In this document: positions 39,666-52,500 of the stretch, in pieces
Numbering within the stretch: position 1 is the stretch's first letter
Layout of the letters: every line of letters starts with the position of its first letter
Assembly: GCF_003073045.1 (NCBI RefSeq)
Contig: NC_037596.1
Coordinates: forward strand, 30,326,184-30,390,183
DNA from: Pomacea canaliculata
Lineage: Eukaryota; Mollusca; Gastropoda; Architaenioglossa; Ampullariidae
Direction of reading: 5' to 3'
DNA length: 64,000 nt
Notes under the pieces: model-generated
The model's input: the letters and a program-made list of their open reading frames with translations, nothing else
Told to the model about the DNA's origin: nothing
Databases searched by the model: none
Position numbers and translations under genes: made by a program

Positions 39666-40197
39666 CTGGAGAAATATTTTCCGATTTTTGAGACTCCGAT
39701 CGTAATAACCAGGAACATTTGAAACCTTCCTGCCGTGGTTTGCCCTGAGTGAAGGCTGGGTTCTGACGACAGAAGTACATCTGAGGTAAGTGAAACAGCA
39801 GTAAGTATCAATGTACAGACCATTGCTGGCCTGAATCATAGGTCACTTTAAATTCACCCTTCGATCACGTGGGATGTAAAGCTTTTTCTAAACACTTTGT
39901 GGACTCGTACTTTAATTTGTAAAGCTATAGAAAGGGTTAGAATCCTTCTTTTTATATGATAAAATAATATAATAATATGATAAAAATTAGACTTATAGAT
40001 AACATACTTACACGAAGGCACACGCACAAACAATCTCTCGCACACACACACACACACAGAGAACTGAGATAAAGATTTATAGATGTGCATAGTATTCTCA
40101 ATCGGAAACAGAAGCTTCAGTGATTACTTACTTTTTCTTTGTTTCCCTATTGACAGAGTTAAACTCGTGCAACTGAAGCAGCAGACACACCATCGAG

Positions 40198-41666
40198 ATG
40201 TTCGTTGTAATTTGTTTCTTTAGTTTTTTTCTTCTTGTGACCACGTGCGTGGGTAAGGTTTTTATTTACTCGCTTCTGGCAGGTTGCTATGACAGCGTAG
40301 ACAGAAACGTTTTTAAACATGATGGCTCTGCCTTTAGTGTTTGATACAATTTGTAATAATGTTCATTGATCAGTGAAGAATCATGTTTGATTACGATTAG
40401 TTTCTAGCAAAGGTTCATTTTACATTTCACACATTATTGTGGAGAATCGAAAGAATAGTTTTATAGCAAGGAATTAAAATATACTCTCGATCCTCCAAAA
40501 TTAAACTTAATTATGTTTTTTTTTTTTTGGTGCAGAACTCTAAGCACTTCTGGTTAACGAAACATTTAATGGAATGGTCAGTTTGAAATATTGTACAAGG
40601 GAACATGGGGCACAGTCTGCAGAGATGGTTGTGGGGAAGAAGAAGCCACTGGGGTCTGCAGGCTGCTTGGCTTCAACAAGTAAGATTTTGTTTATAATAC
40701 TAGAATTTGTTAGCTCAAAGAAGGTAGGCTTACAGTCTGATTAGATAATAACGCCATAACGTAATGGTGTGTATTAGTTATCTACATTAAAACAAAATTA
40801 TTGTTTTTAAAATTCAAGAACTCTAAAACTAGACATCTAACATTTTCCTAGTCACCAACTTAGCTATATACACATTACATCAATGCTGAAAATCCATTGT
40901 TATATAACCATTCCATTATCACTTTGTTTGAAGTAGATCAACCGGGAAAACATCATGCGTCTGTTTGGCCATCGTTCGTTCCTGTACTGGCGGAGTGGTT
41001 TTTCACACTGCTACAGTGATCTTCTTGCTCTGTCGGTAGAGATGTGACTTGATCTCTTGTTGTACTTAAGCAACTTTTTCTGGTTTGATTGCTAGAAATT
41101 TCAGAAACGAAACTTTACAAACTATTAATGCCTTTAATCAATTAGAATTTTTTTTTACTTTTCCTTCAGAAAGCTTCATTGTTCAGAGACTTACAATGAA
41201 ATAGCAGACAGTGAAAGTCTTGTGAGTTGAATTTTTCACTATGTATTTTCCTGTTTCAGAAATTGTCGGTTATCTCCCTTACCCAAGATGAGGACCTAAC
41301 ACACGTTCACTCTGCATGTGCTACAGTGTTCTACACAAAGTAGTCTACACAATGACAGAAACTGAGGTCTCCACACACAGCCTAGACACAGATTCTGACT
41401 AAAGGAACAGGTCGAGGAAGTCATCAGATGAAATCCGGATTAACAACGACTGTGAGAACTCAGCAGACTGTGTGACGACTGATAGCCTTGAAGATATGCT
41501 CGTCAATCTTTCAAAGCTTATAATAATACAGGAAAAACGATCTTAGCTTTCAAATAATTATTACACTCGAAACGGTATTTGTATACCGAAGAAATGTGTA
41601 GACCATCAAAACAAAATATCCAAGATTATTGTAGCTGCTGCAGTATTGCTGTCAGTGATAAATAAA
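40198..41666 (+). pseudogene. Decayed SRCR receptor unit, copy 2
   Basis: An intact-looking leader exon (40198-40252, MFVVICFFSFFLLVTTCV, donor G|GTAAGG), then an SRCR first-half exon (40536-40679) with the same TAA and one-base frameshift as copy 1, a possible degenerate membrane exon (about 40938-41036), a tail exon from 41260 after TGTTTCAG, and AATAAA at 41661-41666. The leader sets its origin as a separate third receptor type. Confidence 0.62.
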
Positions 41667-42282
41667 TGTTGTTAACAAAACACAAACCGCAAAATTTATT
41701 ACAAAGAGAATGAGTCGGCTTCCTTTACTCTATGTGTAGATTGAAGAGGGTTGCGGACATTAGCCTCTCAATCTTTTTTGATATCTTCTATTTGTCTAGC
41801 AATTGTGCGTTGATTATTTCCTTCAAGTCACAGATGTAAATTGTCTTTTGAAAACAATCTCTGCAGCAACGTGTGTCGACATTTCATCAAGATTTTTTAA
41901 GCAAATATTTAATACAGTTGTTCACACGACTTATGTCGTCTACTAGACAAAAGCGATTAACTCGGGGATCAACGTTTCCGCAATTTGGGGAATAGGTACT
42001 GTGATGACCGTTAGTAATAAAAAAAAACCTATTCAGATTGTATTAACATTTTTGCAGGAACATGTGTGTTAACATTGCACATCTTTGTGAAGTGAAAAGT
42101 CTCAATGTATCCCGAATGTTTCAATCTTTGTAAAGGGACTTCACGCCGAACGTGACTCAACCTCCACTGGACATTTTTCTCCGTCAGCGGCGACGCAGTT
42201 CCAGCCTTGAAACACACAAAAGATGTAAACAAAAACACAAAAGGCCATATCACAAAAGACATATTACCACATGTATTACCTG

Positions 42283-43005
42283 ATAGTGCCGCAACAACAC
42301 CTCACTAGCGGACCGGGTATAGGGCAGCCCCCTTCAGTTGGGCCCACGTGGTTCCTATCTCCTTTGCCTCGCTCTCTACTGTTCTTTTCAAAGTCTGCTT
42401 CGGTCTCCCAACTCTTCTCTTTCCCTGAGGGTTCCAGTCAAGTGCCTGCCTGGCAATGGTGTCAGCTGGTTTGCGCAGGGTGTGTCCTATCCAGCCCCTT
42501 TTGCGCTTTTTGATGTTTTGGGAAGGGACATTCTGGTTGGTTCTTTTCGACAGGATGCTGTTGGAGATCTTTTCAGGCCATCTTATTCCCAGAATATGGC
42601 GTAGGTATTGGTTGGTAAAGGTCTGCAGCTTGTTGTTGATGGTGTTTGTACCTCTCTAGGTTTCAGAACCATACAGTAGGACAGATTTGACATTGGTGTT
42701 GAAGATGCGAATCTTACTGATGAAGGACAATGCTCGGGAGTCCCAGATGGAGCGCAGACTCTTGAAAGCATGCCTGGCCTTGTTGATGAGTCTTTTGATG
42801 TCGTCGTCCGCTCCACTGTCCTTGTTGACAATGCTCCACAGATACGTGAAGCGGTCTGTTTCCAGGATGTTCTCTTCTTAAAGTTGGACTGGGAGTTCCT
42901 GCTTGTTGTTGATTCTCATCACTTTGGTCTTCTTTTTGTTGACCTTTAAGCTAGTCTTCTCTGCTTCTTTGGCTAGCTTATACCGTTGTTGTCTTATGTT
43001 TTTTG
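42283..43005 (-). mobile_element. 5'-truncated LINE, reverse-transcriptase C-terminal part
   Basis: Minus-strand frames with few stops read VNKKKTKVMRINNKQELP, ADDDIKRLINKARHAFKSL, INNKLQTFTNQYLRHILG, RGWIGHTLRK and WNPQGKRRVGRPKQTLKR, the order seen at the 3' end of RTE-like LINE polyproteins. Host DNA resumes beyond 43005, consistent with truncated insertion. Confidence 0.8.
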
Positions 43006-46000
43006 TAATCTGCAAAAATTATTGTGTACATCATGAAAAGTAAGCCAATAGGAACTGACCTATAATAAATACCTGTAACATATCAAGTCGTAGACTACGT
43101 CTAAAATTTCTATGCCTGTCTCTTGTATAGCTGTTCGGGAGCATCTGTGGAGAGTGTCCGGCACTGGTTGATATTAATCTCTTGAAGGCATTTGTAATGT
43201 GTGTGCAAAGTCAATGCATATGCTTTTCAGTGTTATATATCCTGTCCTATCTGACTTTGATGTTTTATTTCTATGAGTTTAAGGAGTTTCTTTTCGGTGT
43301 TTGTATTTTCTCGCATGGCAGTTTCCCTTTTGTTTATTTCGAAGTTTTCTTTTTAACAGAATCTAGATGGTACGAATTCAGGATCATGCGTAGTCTGTTA
43401 AAGAGAACAACAAAATTAATAAATAAAACTAGTAGTCTTTCATACAATGGGATCATGAGGATGTAAATTAAAATTTTTCGTGTATGGTAGACTTTTGTCC
43501 CTACTAGATACTTTGTTCTATGTTGTTGACTTTTCTGTGAACGATTCTGATAGCTAAGATTCCGAGGAACATTCGGCAGAATTTCCGATATAAGTTTTCG
43601 CATTAATCGCAACTTTTAGCCGGAAAGTCAAGCATCGTTAGCAGGAAGGAGCACTGATGTGTCGATAATACTGTCGTTGTTGTCAGTGTGGAGACAAGAG
43701 ACGTTCACGCCTCTTTATTCCTGATCTCATCGACTTGACAATTAAAAATCAAACAACCGAATGAACTGTTGTTCATGCATGCAGCTACACATCAGGTCAT
43801 GATTAAAGATTTTAGATACTTTCAAACGTTTCCGCCTGTTGTAAGTCCGGTGCTTAGGGCTAGGAGACGTGTCCATGTTACTCCTTTCCTTCATTGTCTG
43901 AAATGGATACGTAACCACTCTTGTATCCAGTACACACTGTCTGTGTTGTTTTAATACCTTTGCTGGCACCTGCCCTGACTATTTCTCTCAACTGCTCTTT
44001 AGTTAAGTCCCAGCTAGATAACTTTGACCTTTGACCCCCATCTTCTATCATCAGAACAAAACATGGCCACAGGACATTTGGTCATTGTGAATCAAAATAA
44101 TAAAACTATCTCCTTTTCCATTTTTGCCACCTGCCCACTGTTGAATCCTCTAAACGTACACTGAAAACACACCTGTTCCTGAAGCATTAGTAGTAGACCA
44201 TTTCCCATAATGCTTGCCCATTTCTTTCTTTTCCGCTTATTGCTACTTTTCTGTTTGTCTTCCTTTTTTAAAATTATACTTTCACTCTATGTGAATTAGT
44301 TTCTCTTGTTTTTTTTGTATTTTTTAAAATTCATTGTCCGTACTGTGGTTTATCCTTTCGTAGCTCATACTTTGCTTGTTCTTCTGTCTCTCGTATTTTG
44401 TCCATGTCTCGTTCTTGTGCTAAAAAAGGATTTTTTTCGTGTTGACAATCAGAGTACGAGGTTGACTTATATGACACGAAAGTACTAAGGAATAGTGTAT
44501 TACATAGATAGATCCAAATCCACAGACCTTCTGTCACAATTCTGGTTGCTTCTGACTTCGTATCTATGCTTGTCAAATATTCATTACAATAGATGTATGG
44601 AGTTGGTTGTTTTTTTTTTTGAAGGCTACTTTTAGCAGCGAACAGCAAAGCCACCAGAATTTTCAAGTTTTCGTGCATGATAATATTGTGACTATATGTA
44701 AATACACACACGAGCTGTTAAACAAATCTGTGCAGATATTTCTGTAAAGCACTATTTCCTTATATTTCGTACAAAGTGAAACTGTGAAAAAAAAGAGAAA
44801 AAATAGGCATCTTCCTCACAAAATAAATACAAAAGGTATTCACAAGCAATGTTCTGTGATTTATTATCCATTAGACATCATACTGTCTCATTAGGAGGAA
44901 GAGAGCAAACATTTAAATGTGGCAGCATGTCTTCATGACAATGTTGACTGTTGATTTTATATTGGCATGATATGTATTTTCCTACTGGGTTTGGAATTTT
45001 ATTATTTGAAGATGGTTGAAATGTATATAGTGATCTGGTTACCATCACCCGCACTTCGCCGATTTTTCTTTTCCAATTTTTTTAAAGGTTTACATACAGC
45101 TGAGGAACCTAAGGAAAATTTGTTGCAATAAACGAGCATTAAAGCGACTTGTGTGAGCACTGATGAACTCATGTTTGTGGCTCAGCCATGTGTGACGAGT
45201 AAACGCCCTTTTCTCCAAGTATTTGGGAGTTCTAAGGTTCACAGTGTCCGAATTTATATGATTTATGACAAAAATATTTCAAGATGGATTTTGAAACGAA
45301 GATATGTTCCTAAAGGCCTTCTTGCTATTACTCAAGAAATTCGCTCTTTAAGATAATGAAACGAAGATGAAACGATGAAACGTCCTTCATTAGGGTTTAA
45401 AAGTCTAAAGAACTTCCTAGTGTTTAGACATTTTGCTTCTATCAGTGCTCTCTATGGAGTCTCAAGGTTTTATGGTAAGTAATCGCCTGCAACCATCATC
45501 AGTATGTTTGGTCTTGAGTATAATTACACTTTCTGGATTTTCTAGGGATTAGGGCTATTAGTCCTGAGACAATAAGATTAGAAGATTAGCTTGGTCAACG
45601 GAACACTTGTAGAATAAACACTACAGACTTTAACACTGTGGGTCTTTGTGAAATGCCATCGCTTAATCTATTATAGATACCCGCACCCCTCAAAAGAAAG
45701 AATTTAACATTTTTTTTCAAAAAAAAGACATAAAAATTCTATGATGATTTCTAATCAACACATTTTTTTTAATTTATTCTAACTGTAAATTGAAATATCA
45801 TCGTATTTTCTATAAGCGCCACTACTATTACATCAGCGTTATCCCAGGAATTTAATGAGAGCCTCATAAACTTCAGCTGGAAAGTTGTTATTACAAGGTT
45901 GCTTTGTGTTTCTTAAGATGTAATTGATTTCCTTTCTATTCAATATAGATAAACCATTTTTGTTGATGGTCCTATGTGAAAACAATATATGACTTGTATT

Positions 46001-46460
46001 GATACGCACCTTACAACATTTTGTGGTAGTTTACTACCAAAAAGTCTACGAAAAGAAACGAAAGTATATAACCCCATACATATGTACAGGAGATATTAGG
46101 ACTATACAAAGTACACCTGCACCTATCGTGACAGGATGTGAAACAAGCTCTTAGACTATATAAATAAGAACCAATCAGACAGCTGGGTTTTATTAGGCCT
46201 GTCTTTAAACTTTAAACTGTTTAATTGACAACAAATGACCAAACTTTGACTATTGAGATTTAGCACATTCGTGTTGTGTTGAGGAAATGTGTCTGTGTGT
46301 GAGACAGTATGACACATTTCTTAAGAAAATCCTTTTACCGTTATTTACATCCTTGTTGTCTGACTTTAAACATCCACACTGCGGTCTGTGCTCAGTGTCA
46401 GCTTTCCAGCCAGACTCTCCTCACATCCTCGTCTTCCTGCAAGACATCGCAGCTAACATC
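43006..46460 (+). promoter_or_regulatory. Upstream flank of gene D
   Basis: Duplicated as the flank of gene E (58802-61028). A TATATAAATA box is at 46157-46166, and a block nearly identical among genes B, D and E runs from about 46345 to the ATG, probably 5' UTR. No gene seen between 43006 and 46150. Confidence 0.5.
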
Positions 46461-46518
46461 ATGATGCGCTCAGTCCTCAGTGTCTGTGTGATGTTTACTC
46501 TTCTACTACAAGGTTTGA
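46461..46518 (+). CDS. Gene D signal-peptide exon
   Basis: Same 19-residue leader as gene B, phase 1 end, donor A|GTAAGT. The first SRCR exon supplies N-A-Q-R next. Confidence 0.85.
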
Positions 46519-49500
46519 GTAAGTACTCAATTACACTTTGTCTTAATATCGTTATGCTATGATGCTGCAAGAAGACCATGCCACCCCCTGTAGTACTCGT
46601 GTGATGACCGACCTTTACAGCATCAGTCAAGTCAGCGGCATGACTGGCTTATCACGTGACCCTGACTAGGTGACAGAAGCAACTCCATCACCAGGGGAAT
46701 AATGCAACCTATGAGAACATTAGAATACTTAATGTTGGTGGAGTTTTAACTAAACTAGGAATCACTGACTTTGTTAAATACCTATAGTAGTTAACTGACT
46801 CGTATATTGAGACCAGCCTCCAGTTACACAAGTCTACCGAGTATTGTTTGCATTTTGCTCCGGCTAAGAAACTGAGTCATCATGGTAGACCATCCGGTGC
46901 TGTTTTAGTAATGGTAAAGAGAAACGTACATTTATCGAACAAATAAACACTATAATATTATGGAGGTACTTATCATTAACCGAAAGATAATGAAGTTAGC
47001 TAAAGATGTTATTTTGATGTAATCAGGACAAGGATGCTGTTCAATCTGTTTAATGTTTTAGGTTACTTCTGTGCACCAAACGAGCTGTGTAAGGAAGAGA
47101 TATTCCTGTCTTTAAAAGTCGAAAGTAATGTACAGTCAGAACATCTGACAATCTCACTGACAATACGCACGACACGAACAGACCGCGAGAACCCACGTGG
47201 AAATGGAAAATAGACCGAAAAAGTAGTGTGGTACGGTGACAGAGTAAATGTTTCTTTAAGCAGCACTAAACACGGGAAAAGCCGGAGAAGATCTTGCAAA
47301 TGCGTCTTCCGGAATAGAAACAAAATGTGCATCAAGTGATTGGTCTGTTCGTGAACTGTCTAGAGTAAGCGGTGACATGTATGAGGAAAAAGTTTTTACA
47401 GGTAACCGCAAAAATGATAACTATCATATACCTGAAGTAGATTGCACACATCTTGATAATCTGCCTGAAATAGAGGAACTCGATGAGACCATTAGAGAGA
47501 GCGAGGTACATACCGCAATACGAAACCTCAAGTCGCAAAGTGTGTGGCACAGATAAAGTGTTTGTAGAATGTTGACATCAGCTGATGAACAGACAGTTGG
47601 CTTTTCAACTAAATATTTGTAGTCAATTTTTTTCTAGCAGGAAATGTCTATGTATATAAAATGAAGCTATAATTGTAACCATCTATAACAAAGGCAATCA
47701 CGAGTGCCACAGTAACTACAGAGTTATCTCCCTTCTAAGCGTGGTGGGGAAATGCTACTCATCAAGATTAAAGAGAACATTACATCAGTAACTTAAAAAA
47801 AAAAACCCAAGCTTTTACCTGAAACGTAAGCAGTCTTTAGGAAGGGCTATCCAACAACAGATAATATATTCTCATTGTGTGATGTGTGTAAGAAATATCT
47901 CAGTCAACAGGTCAAACGGTTTGCAAGGTTAGTGGATAGGGGCGTGTGACTCTGTCCAACAGGCAACATTCCTGACAGCCCTAATTATCTCTAATTATTT
48001 ACTAAGACAACAATAAATGTATGAATCTCCAAAAGCAAGTATTCGAAAGAATAACCAACTGACCGATAACAAAGAGAGAATACAGAAACTATTTTTGGCC
48101 ATTATTTTTCTTTTCCTGTATTCTTCAGATTTTTCATGTATCACAGCATTTAAAACATTGCATTTGGGCCAGACGATAAACATCATTGCAATATTTGTGA
48201 TGACATGCATTTATTCAGCTTTTCTTTTTGTGATCTCATGCGTCTGTGTCCTTTATTACTTTTATGTTTGACAGAGTTACAATGTAATATAGAGAGGTTT
48301 ATATAAAGCAAGTGCTTTCTCTGAAATGTGTAATACATTTACTTATTCATTCTAGAATAGAAAAAAAAAAGAAGATTTTTTACTGCTAGGTACAGTTGTT
48401 TTCATAAATTGGAGATGAGAGTGTCTCTTACGTAAATCAACAGAGGAACAGAAATGTTTTGATTTTCCAGTCTGTAGGTAATAAGATTTGCTGTAGCTCG
48501 TTACGAATTCACTTTCATCGTTGATTAGATGCACAGCGTGAAGTCCGGCTTGTGAATGGAACTGCCCCGTGGAATGGCCGCCTTGAGATGTTGTACAGAG
48601 GAAGATGGCGCACGGTGTGTGGTGATGGGTTTAGGAAACAAGATGCACAGGTGGTCTGCAGGAAGCTGGGCTACAACACGTGTGTAATGTTTTGTGATCT
48701 AATGTGCTGTGCAATTATATTTGTTTTTTCATGTTATATTGATGATAAACAGATGATATACTACAGTTTCTTAAGCGGTCATTTTACTTTCGTCTTATTC
48801 TAACCACTGAGCTCCATACCGATTCCAGATAATCTTTTTATATAAGATACAGTAAAAAAAATGTTGATACAACGCACTTACGCCTCTGTGTGTAAGTGTG
48901 TGATTTCTTTACAAACATTAAAAGGGACAATTAAGTAATATTAAAAACAATTAGACACAAAATAATGAAACAAGTTCATAAATATGTCGTTTGTACTGAT
49001 TAAAAAATATTGACTAACATAGTCTAATAAGACAGATAATGAAAGCAATGCGCCTGCAAATCGTTTTCTGAAAAAAGTGTTGATTTTGACTGCATTATTC
49101 TGTATCTATTAAAATAAGTCGGTACATTCTATAGATAAAAACAGACAAATGCACAAACATACCTTTTGTCAAACAGGTCGCACGTTTATACCACGTCGCT
49201 ATTAATAGACAGTGGGGGCTACAACTATATCGGGTTTGTCAACCTGAGGTGTACAGGCGAGGAGACCAGCTTAGATCAGTGTGGTCATATATGGGTTACC
49301 GGGACCCTGTCGTGCTCCCTTGTCATTGCTATCACTTGCAACTCAGGTAAGAATCTGTTGTTTCTATTCTGTTGTTTGCTGTGTAGCATTATGTATCCTC
49401 AAATGGAGTAAAATAAAACATTGACACATTTACTATTTTTTTTATGCAAGAAATCCTTACAAAAGAGATATCAAGCATGCAAGAATATCTCGAGATTAGG

Positions 49501-52500
49501 TAAAACACCTGGTGTATTTTCACAACAATTAAAATGTTTAGACTTTACAATATTGCAACGTATCTTAATTATATAAATGATTTTTGTCTTTCTGTTCATA
49601 AAGAAAGTCTTTTGTCTGTACAGATACTGAAGTGGCAATGTACAGGCAATTGCAAACTTATAGTGAATATCTGACGACTTGTTACAGAAAACGTACAAGT
49701 GCGATTAAATGTCATCTCACCTAACAGAGGTCGTGTAGAGGTAGACATCGGAGTTGGTTATTGGCGGACAGTGTGTGTGTCGTCTAACCTCACTGCCAGG
49801 GTCGTCTGTAGACAGCTCGGCTTAGCATGGTAAGTTCTTTTCTCCTGTTAGTGAACGTGTCTAAGAAAGAATGATGAATAGATTCTACTGAAATTACACA
49901 GTTTTAGGGAATGAACTATCAACCTTGCTAATCATTAAATACTGATTTTGAAACTTTACATTTTACACACACAGCTAAACTCATGTGTAAACATGTTCAC
50001 CTGTTACTCCATCCTTCATTCATTCTTTACTTACAATCTATCCCTATGCCTTTGAAACGACAATACTTGACATGAGTTACTTCAGATGTAACAAAACAGA
50101 TCTTATATATTTATATAGTGGAATAAATGCCTGTAATACAGTTGTTATGTTCTCATTAAGAAAATATCTATCTACATAAATACTGATGTGTGAATGCAGA
50201 CTGTTGTCGTCTCAATTATACCATGATCTGTTTATTTATCTAACCTTGTGCGATACACATGCATAGCATACAAGTTCTTCTGAATTAAGAACACCTGAAG
50301 CATTTTAATGAAGCATTACTAATTATCAGAACAATTGTTTTAAGCAAAAGGTATTCTGCAATGTTTAGGCTTGGTGCCAGGACGTTTGTATATAGAGACG
50401 GTTGGATCGCTGCTGATTTCCCATCTTGCCTTGGGAATGAGACTAGCATCACTGAGTGTCAGCTTGAGACGTCTATTTACAGCCACTGCCATGATTACAC
50501 CATCACTTGCAGTGACTGTAAGAACTTTGTTTCATAAAAGTAAAACTCATCAACGTGTGTACAATTTGTATGTTGGGATTAACGAATGAAACTAAATGTT
50601 TTGCATATGGAAAACAGAAATAAAATACTATAACTATTTCCGGTCTCATATTAGGCTAAATGTTTAAATTGTTTCCACAAATACAATCAACTAAACGGAT
50701 GCAACTTTCTATTTAAAAAAAAAGACCGCTACTCTTGTTTTTTCAACAGTACATGTTTTACTTCATTTAATCTAATTTTATTCTGTTTTCATTTCAAATT
50801 CTTTTTATAATCTAAATATTTTTGTTAAATGCACTCGGTGACAAGTCTTATCTATATACTCTCCTTCTAACTTTTCGTACATGTTATGATAACCCTGTCT
50901 TACCCTTGCTGGTTGTTTTTTTTTTTCATCACTTCATTTAATAATGTTAAGGTTCAGTATTAGTCACACCTGGTATAATTTTAGGGACCTAACCTAAAGG
51001 AATGATAAATATCGTTTATGTTAAATAAAGAAAATAAATGACTGTTCGAAAAAAAAAACTAATAGCTTTAATTTTTTTTAATGCCGTGAGAAAAGATTGG
51101 ACATTGGTGCAATATTTAAAGAGGCGTTAGTTCATTATGAAATATTGAGTTACGAAACAGAGATGGGGGGATAGAGAGAGAGAGAATGAGAGATTTAATT
51201 ACATATTTTGCTTAAAAACGTCTTATAAGGAGCGGAAAGATACATGGTCGTTGGATACATCTTTTGTGGAGGCGAATTAATTTTTTTTAGTTTAATGTCG
51301 CTAACAAATTGAAGTGTGTTTTACAGATATTGTCAACATCCATACAAATAGTAGCAGATATCCGTTAATGGATGAAACCAATGCTACTTTAAAGTGTGCG
51401 AGCAATGAGCGGTCTGGTGTAATAAAGTACACGTGGCCAGAAAATGCAGGCGGGTTCCCTGATGGCAGTAGCCTGATCATCACTACAGTGACCAGGGAAC
51501 ATAATGGAAGCCGAGTGAGGTGTGAGGCGATGTACAGTGATGGTGAAGTTGACTCCAGTGACACACTGCAATTACAGGTTTACTGTGAGTATTGGGATCC
51601 AATGACAATGAATGTGTGGGTGTGTGCTCGTGTGGACGTCTACTGGCGTGAACTGTCAATAAATGTATAAAATGAAGATTAAGACATTTGTCTCACTGAA
51701 TCGATGAGATGTCCTACGAATCACGTGCTGTAGGCTTGTTTACAGATCGCCCAGTTATCACGATAACACGGAGTGATAATCAGGGTCAGCCACTGTCCAC
51801 CTACACTGAGGTCATCAAGGGTCACAATGTGACGTTTGTGTGTGACGCTGACAGCAACCCGCCTCCTGCTTCCATCACGTGGTCAGGGAAAGTAAACAGC
51901 ACTACTGGGGAGCTACACATCATAGCAGCACAGCAGACGACACACGACGGTAACTACACCTGTACCGTGGTCACTGAGACAGTTGATGATGATGATCGCC
52001 TTCCGCTGATCGCTTCTTACCAGCTTGCTTTTATCGTTAAAGGTATCCTTATCCTTACCTCTCTATCTTTTTCTTTCTTTAACTCTCTCTGTGTCACAAA
52101 AGAGTAGTGATAATGCTATTTTGTGAGGTTTGCACTTTTGCTCTATTCACGAGACAGTCAGACGTGCTGGCAAACTGATCGACGGAAAGAGGGCGTTGCG
52201 GCCGTTTGAGTAAGAGCAATCATCGCATTAAGTGTATGTTCGCTAATTAAAAGACCGCTTACGTCATGACGGTCGCACAACATAGGACTGCAGGCCACTA
52301 GTGACGTAACAGACGTACCTCCAGGGACAATACGCACCTTGATTACGATTTAGAGAAGGATTAGATTGTCACAACGGGAGCTAGGAAAGGAAACCAGACA
52401 ATTAGGCATCGTAATTATACGAAGAGGCTGATGGGAAGTCTTGTCATACACTAGCTGTGATGTGTGATTAGTTGTAATGGTAGGTCATGTGGTATGACTG

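Noticed and set aside
42271-42881. Several + strand frames
   Set aside because: They are shadows of the minus-strand LINE reverse-transcriptase fragment.
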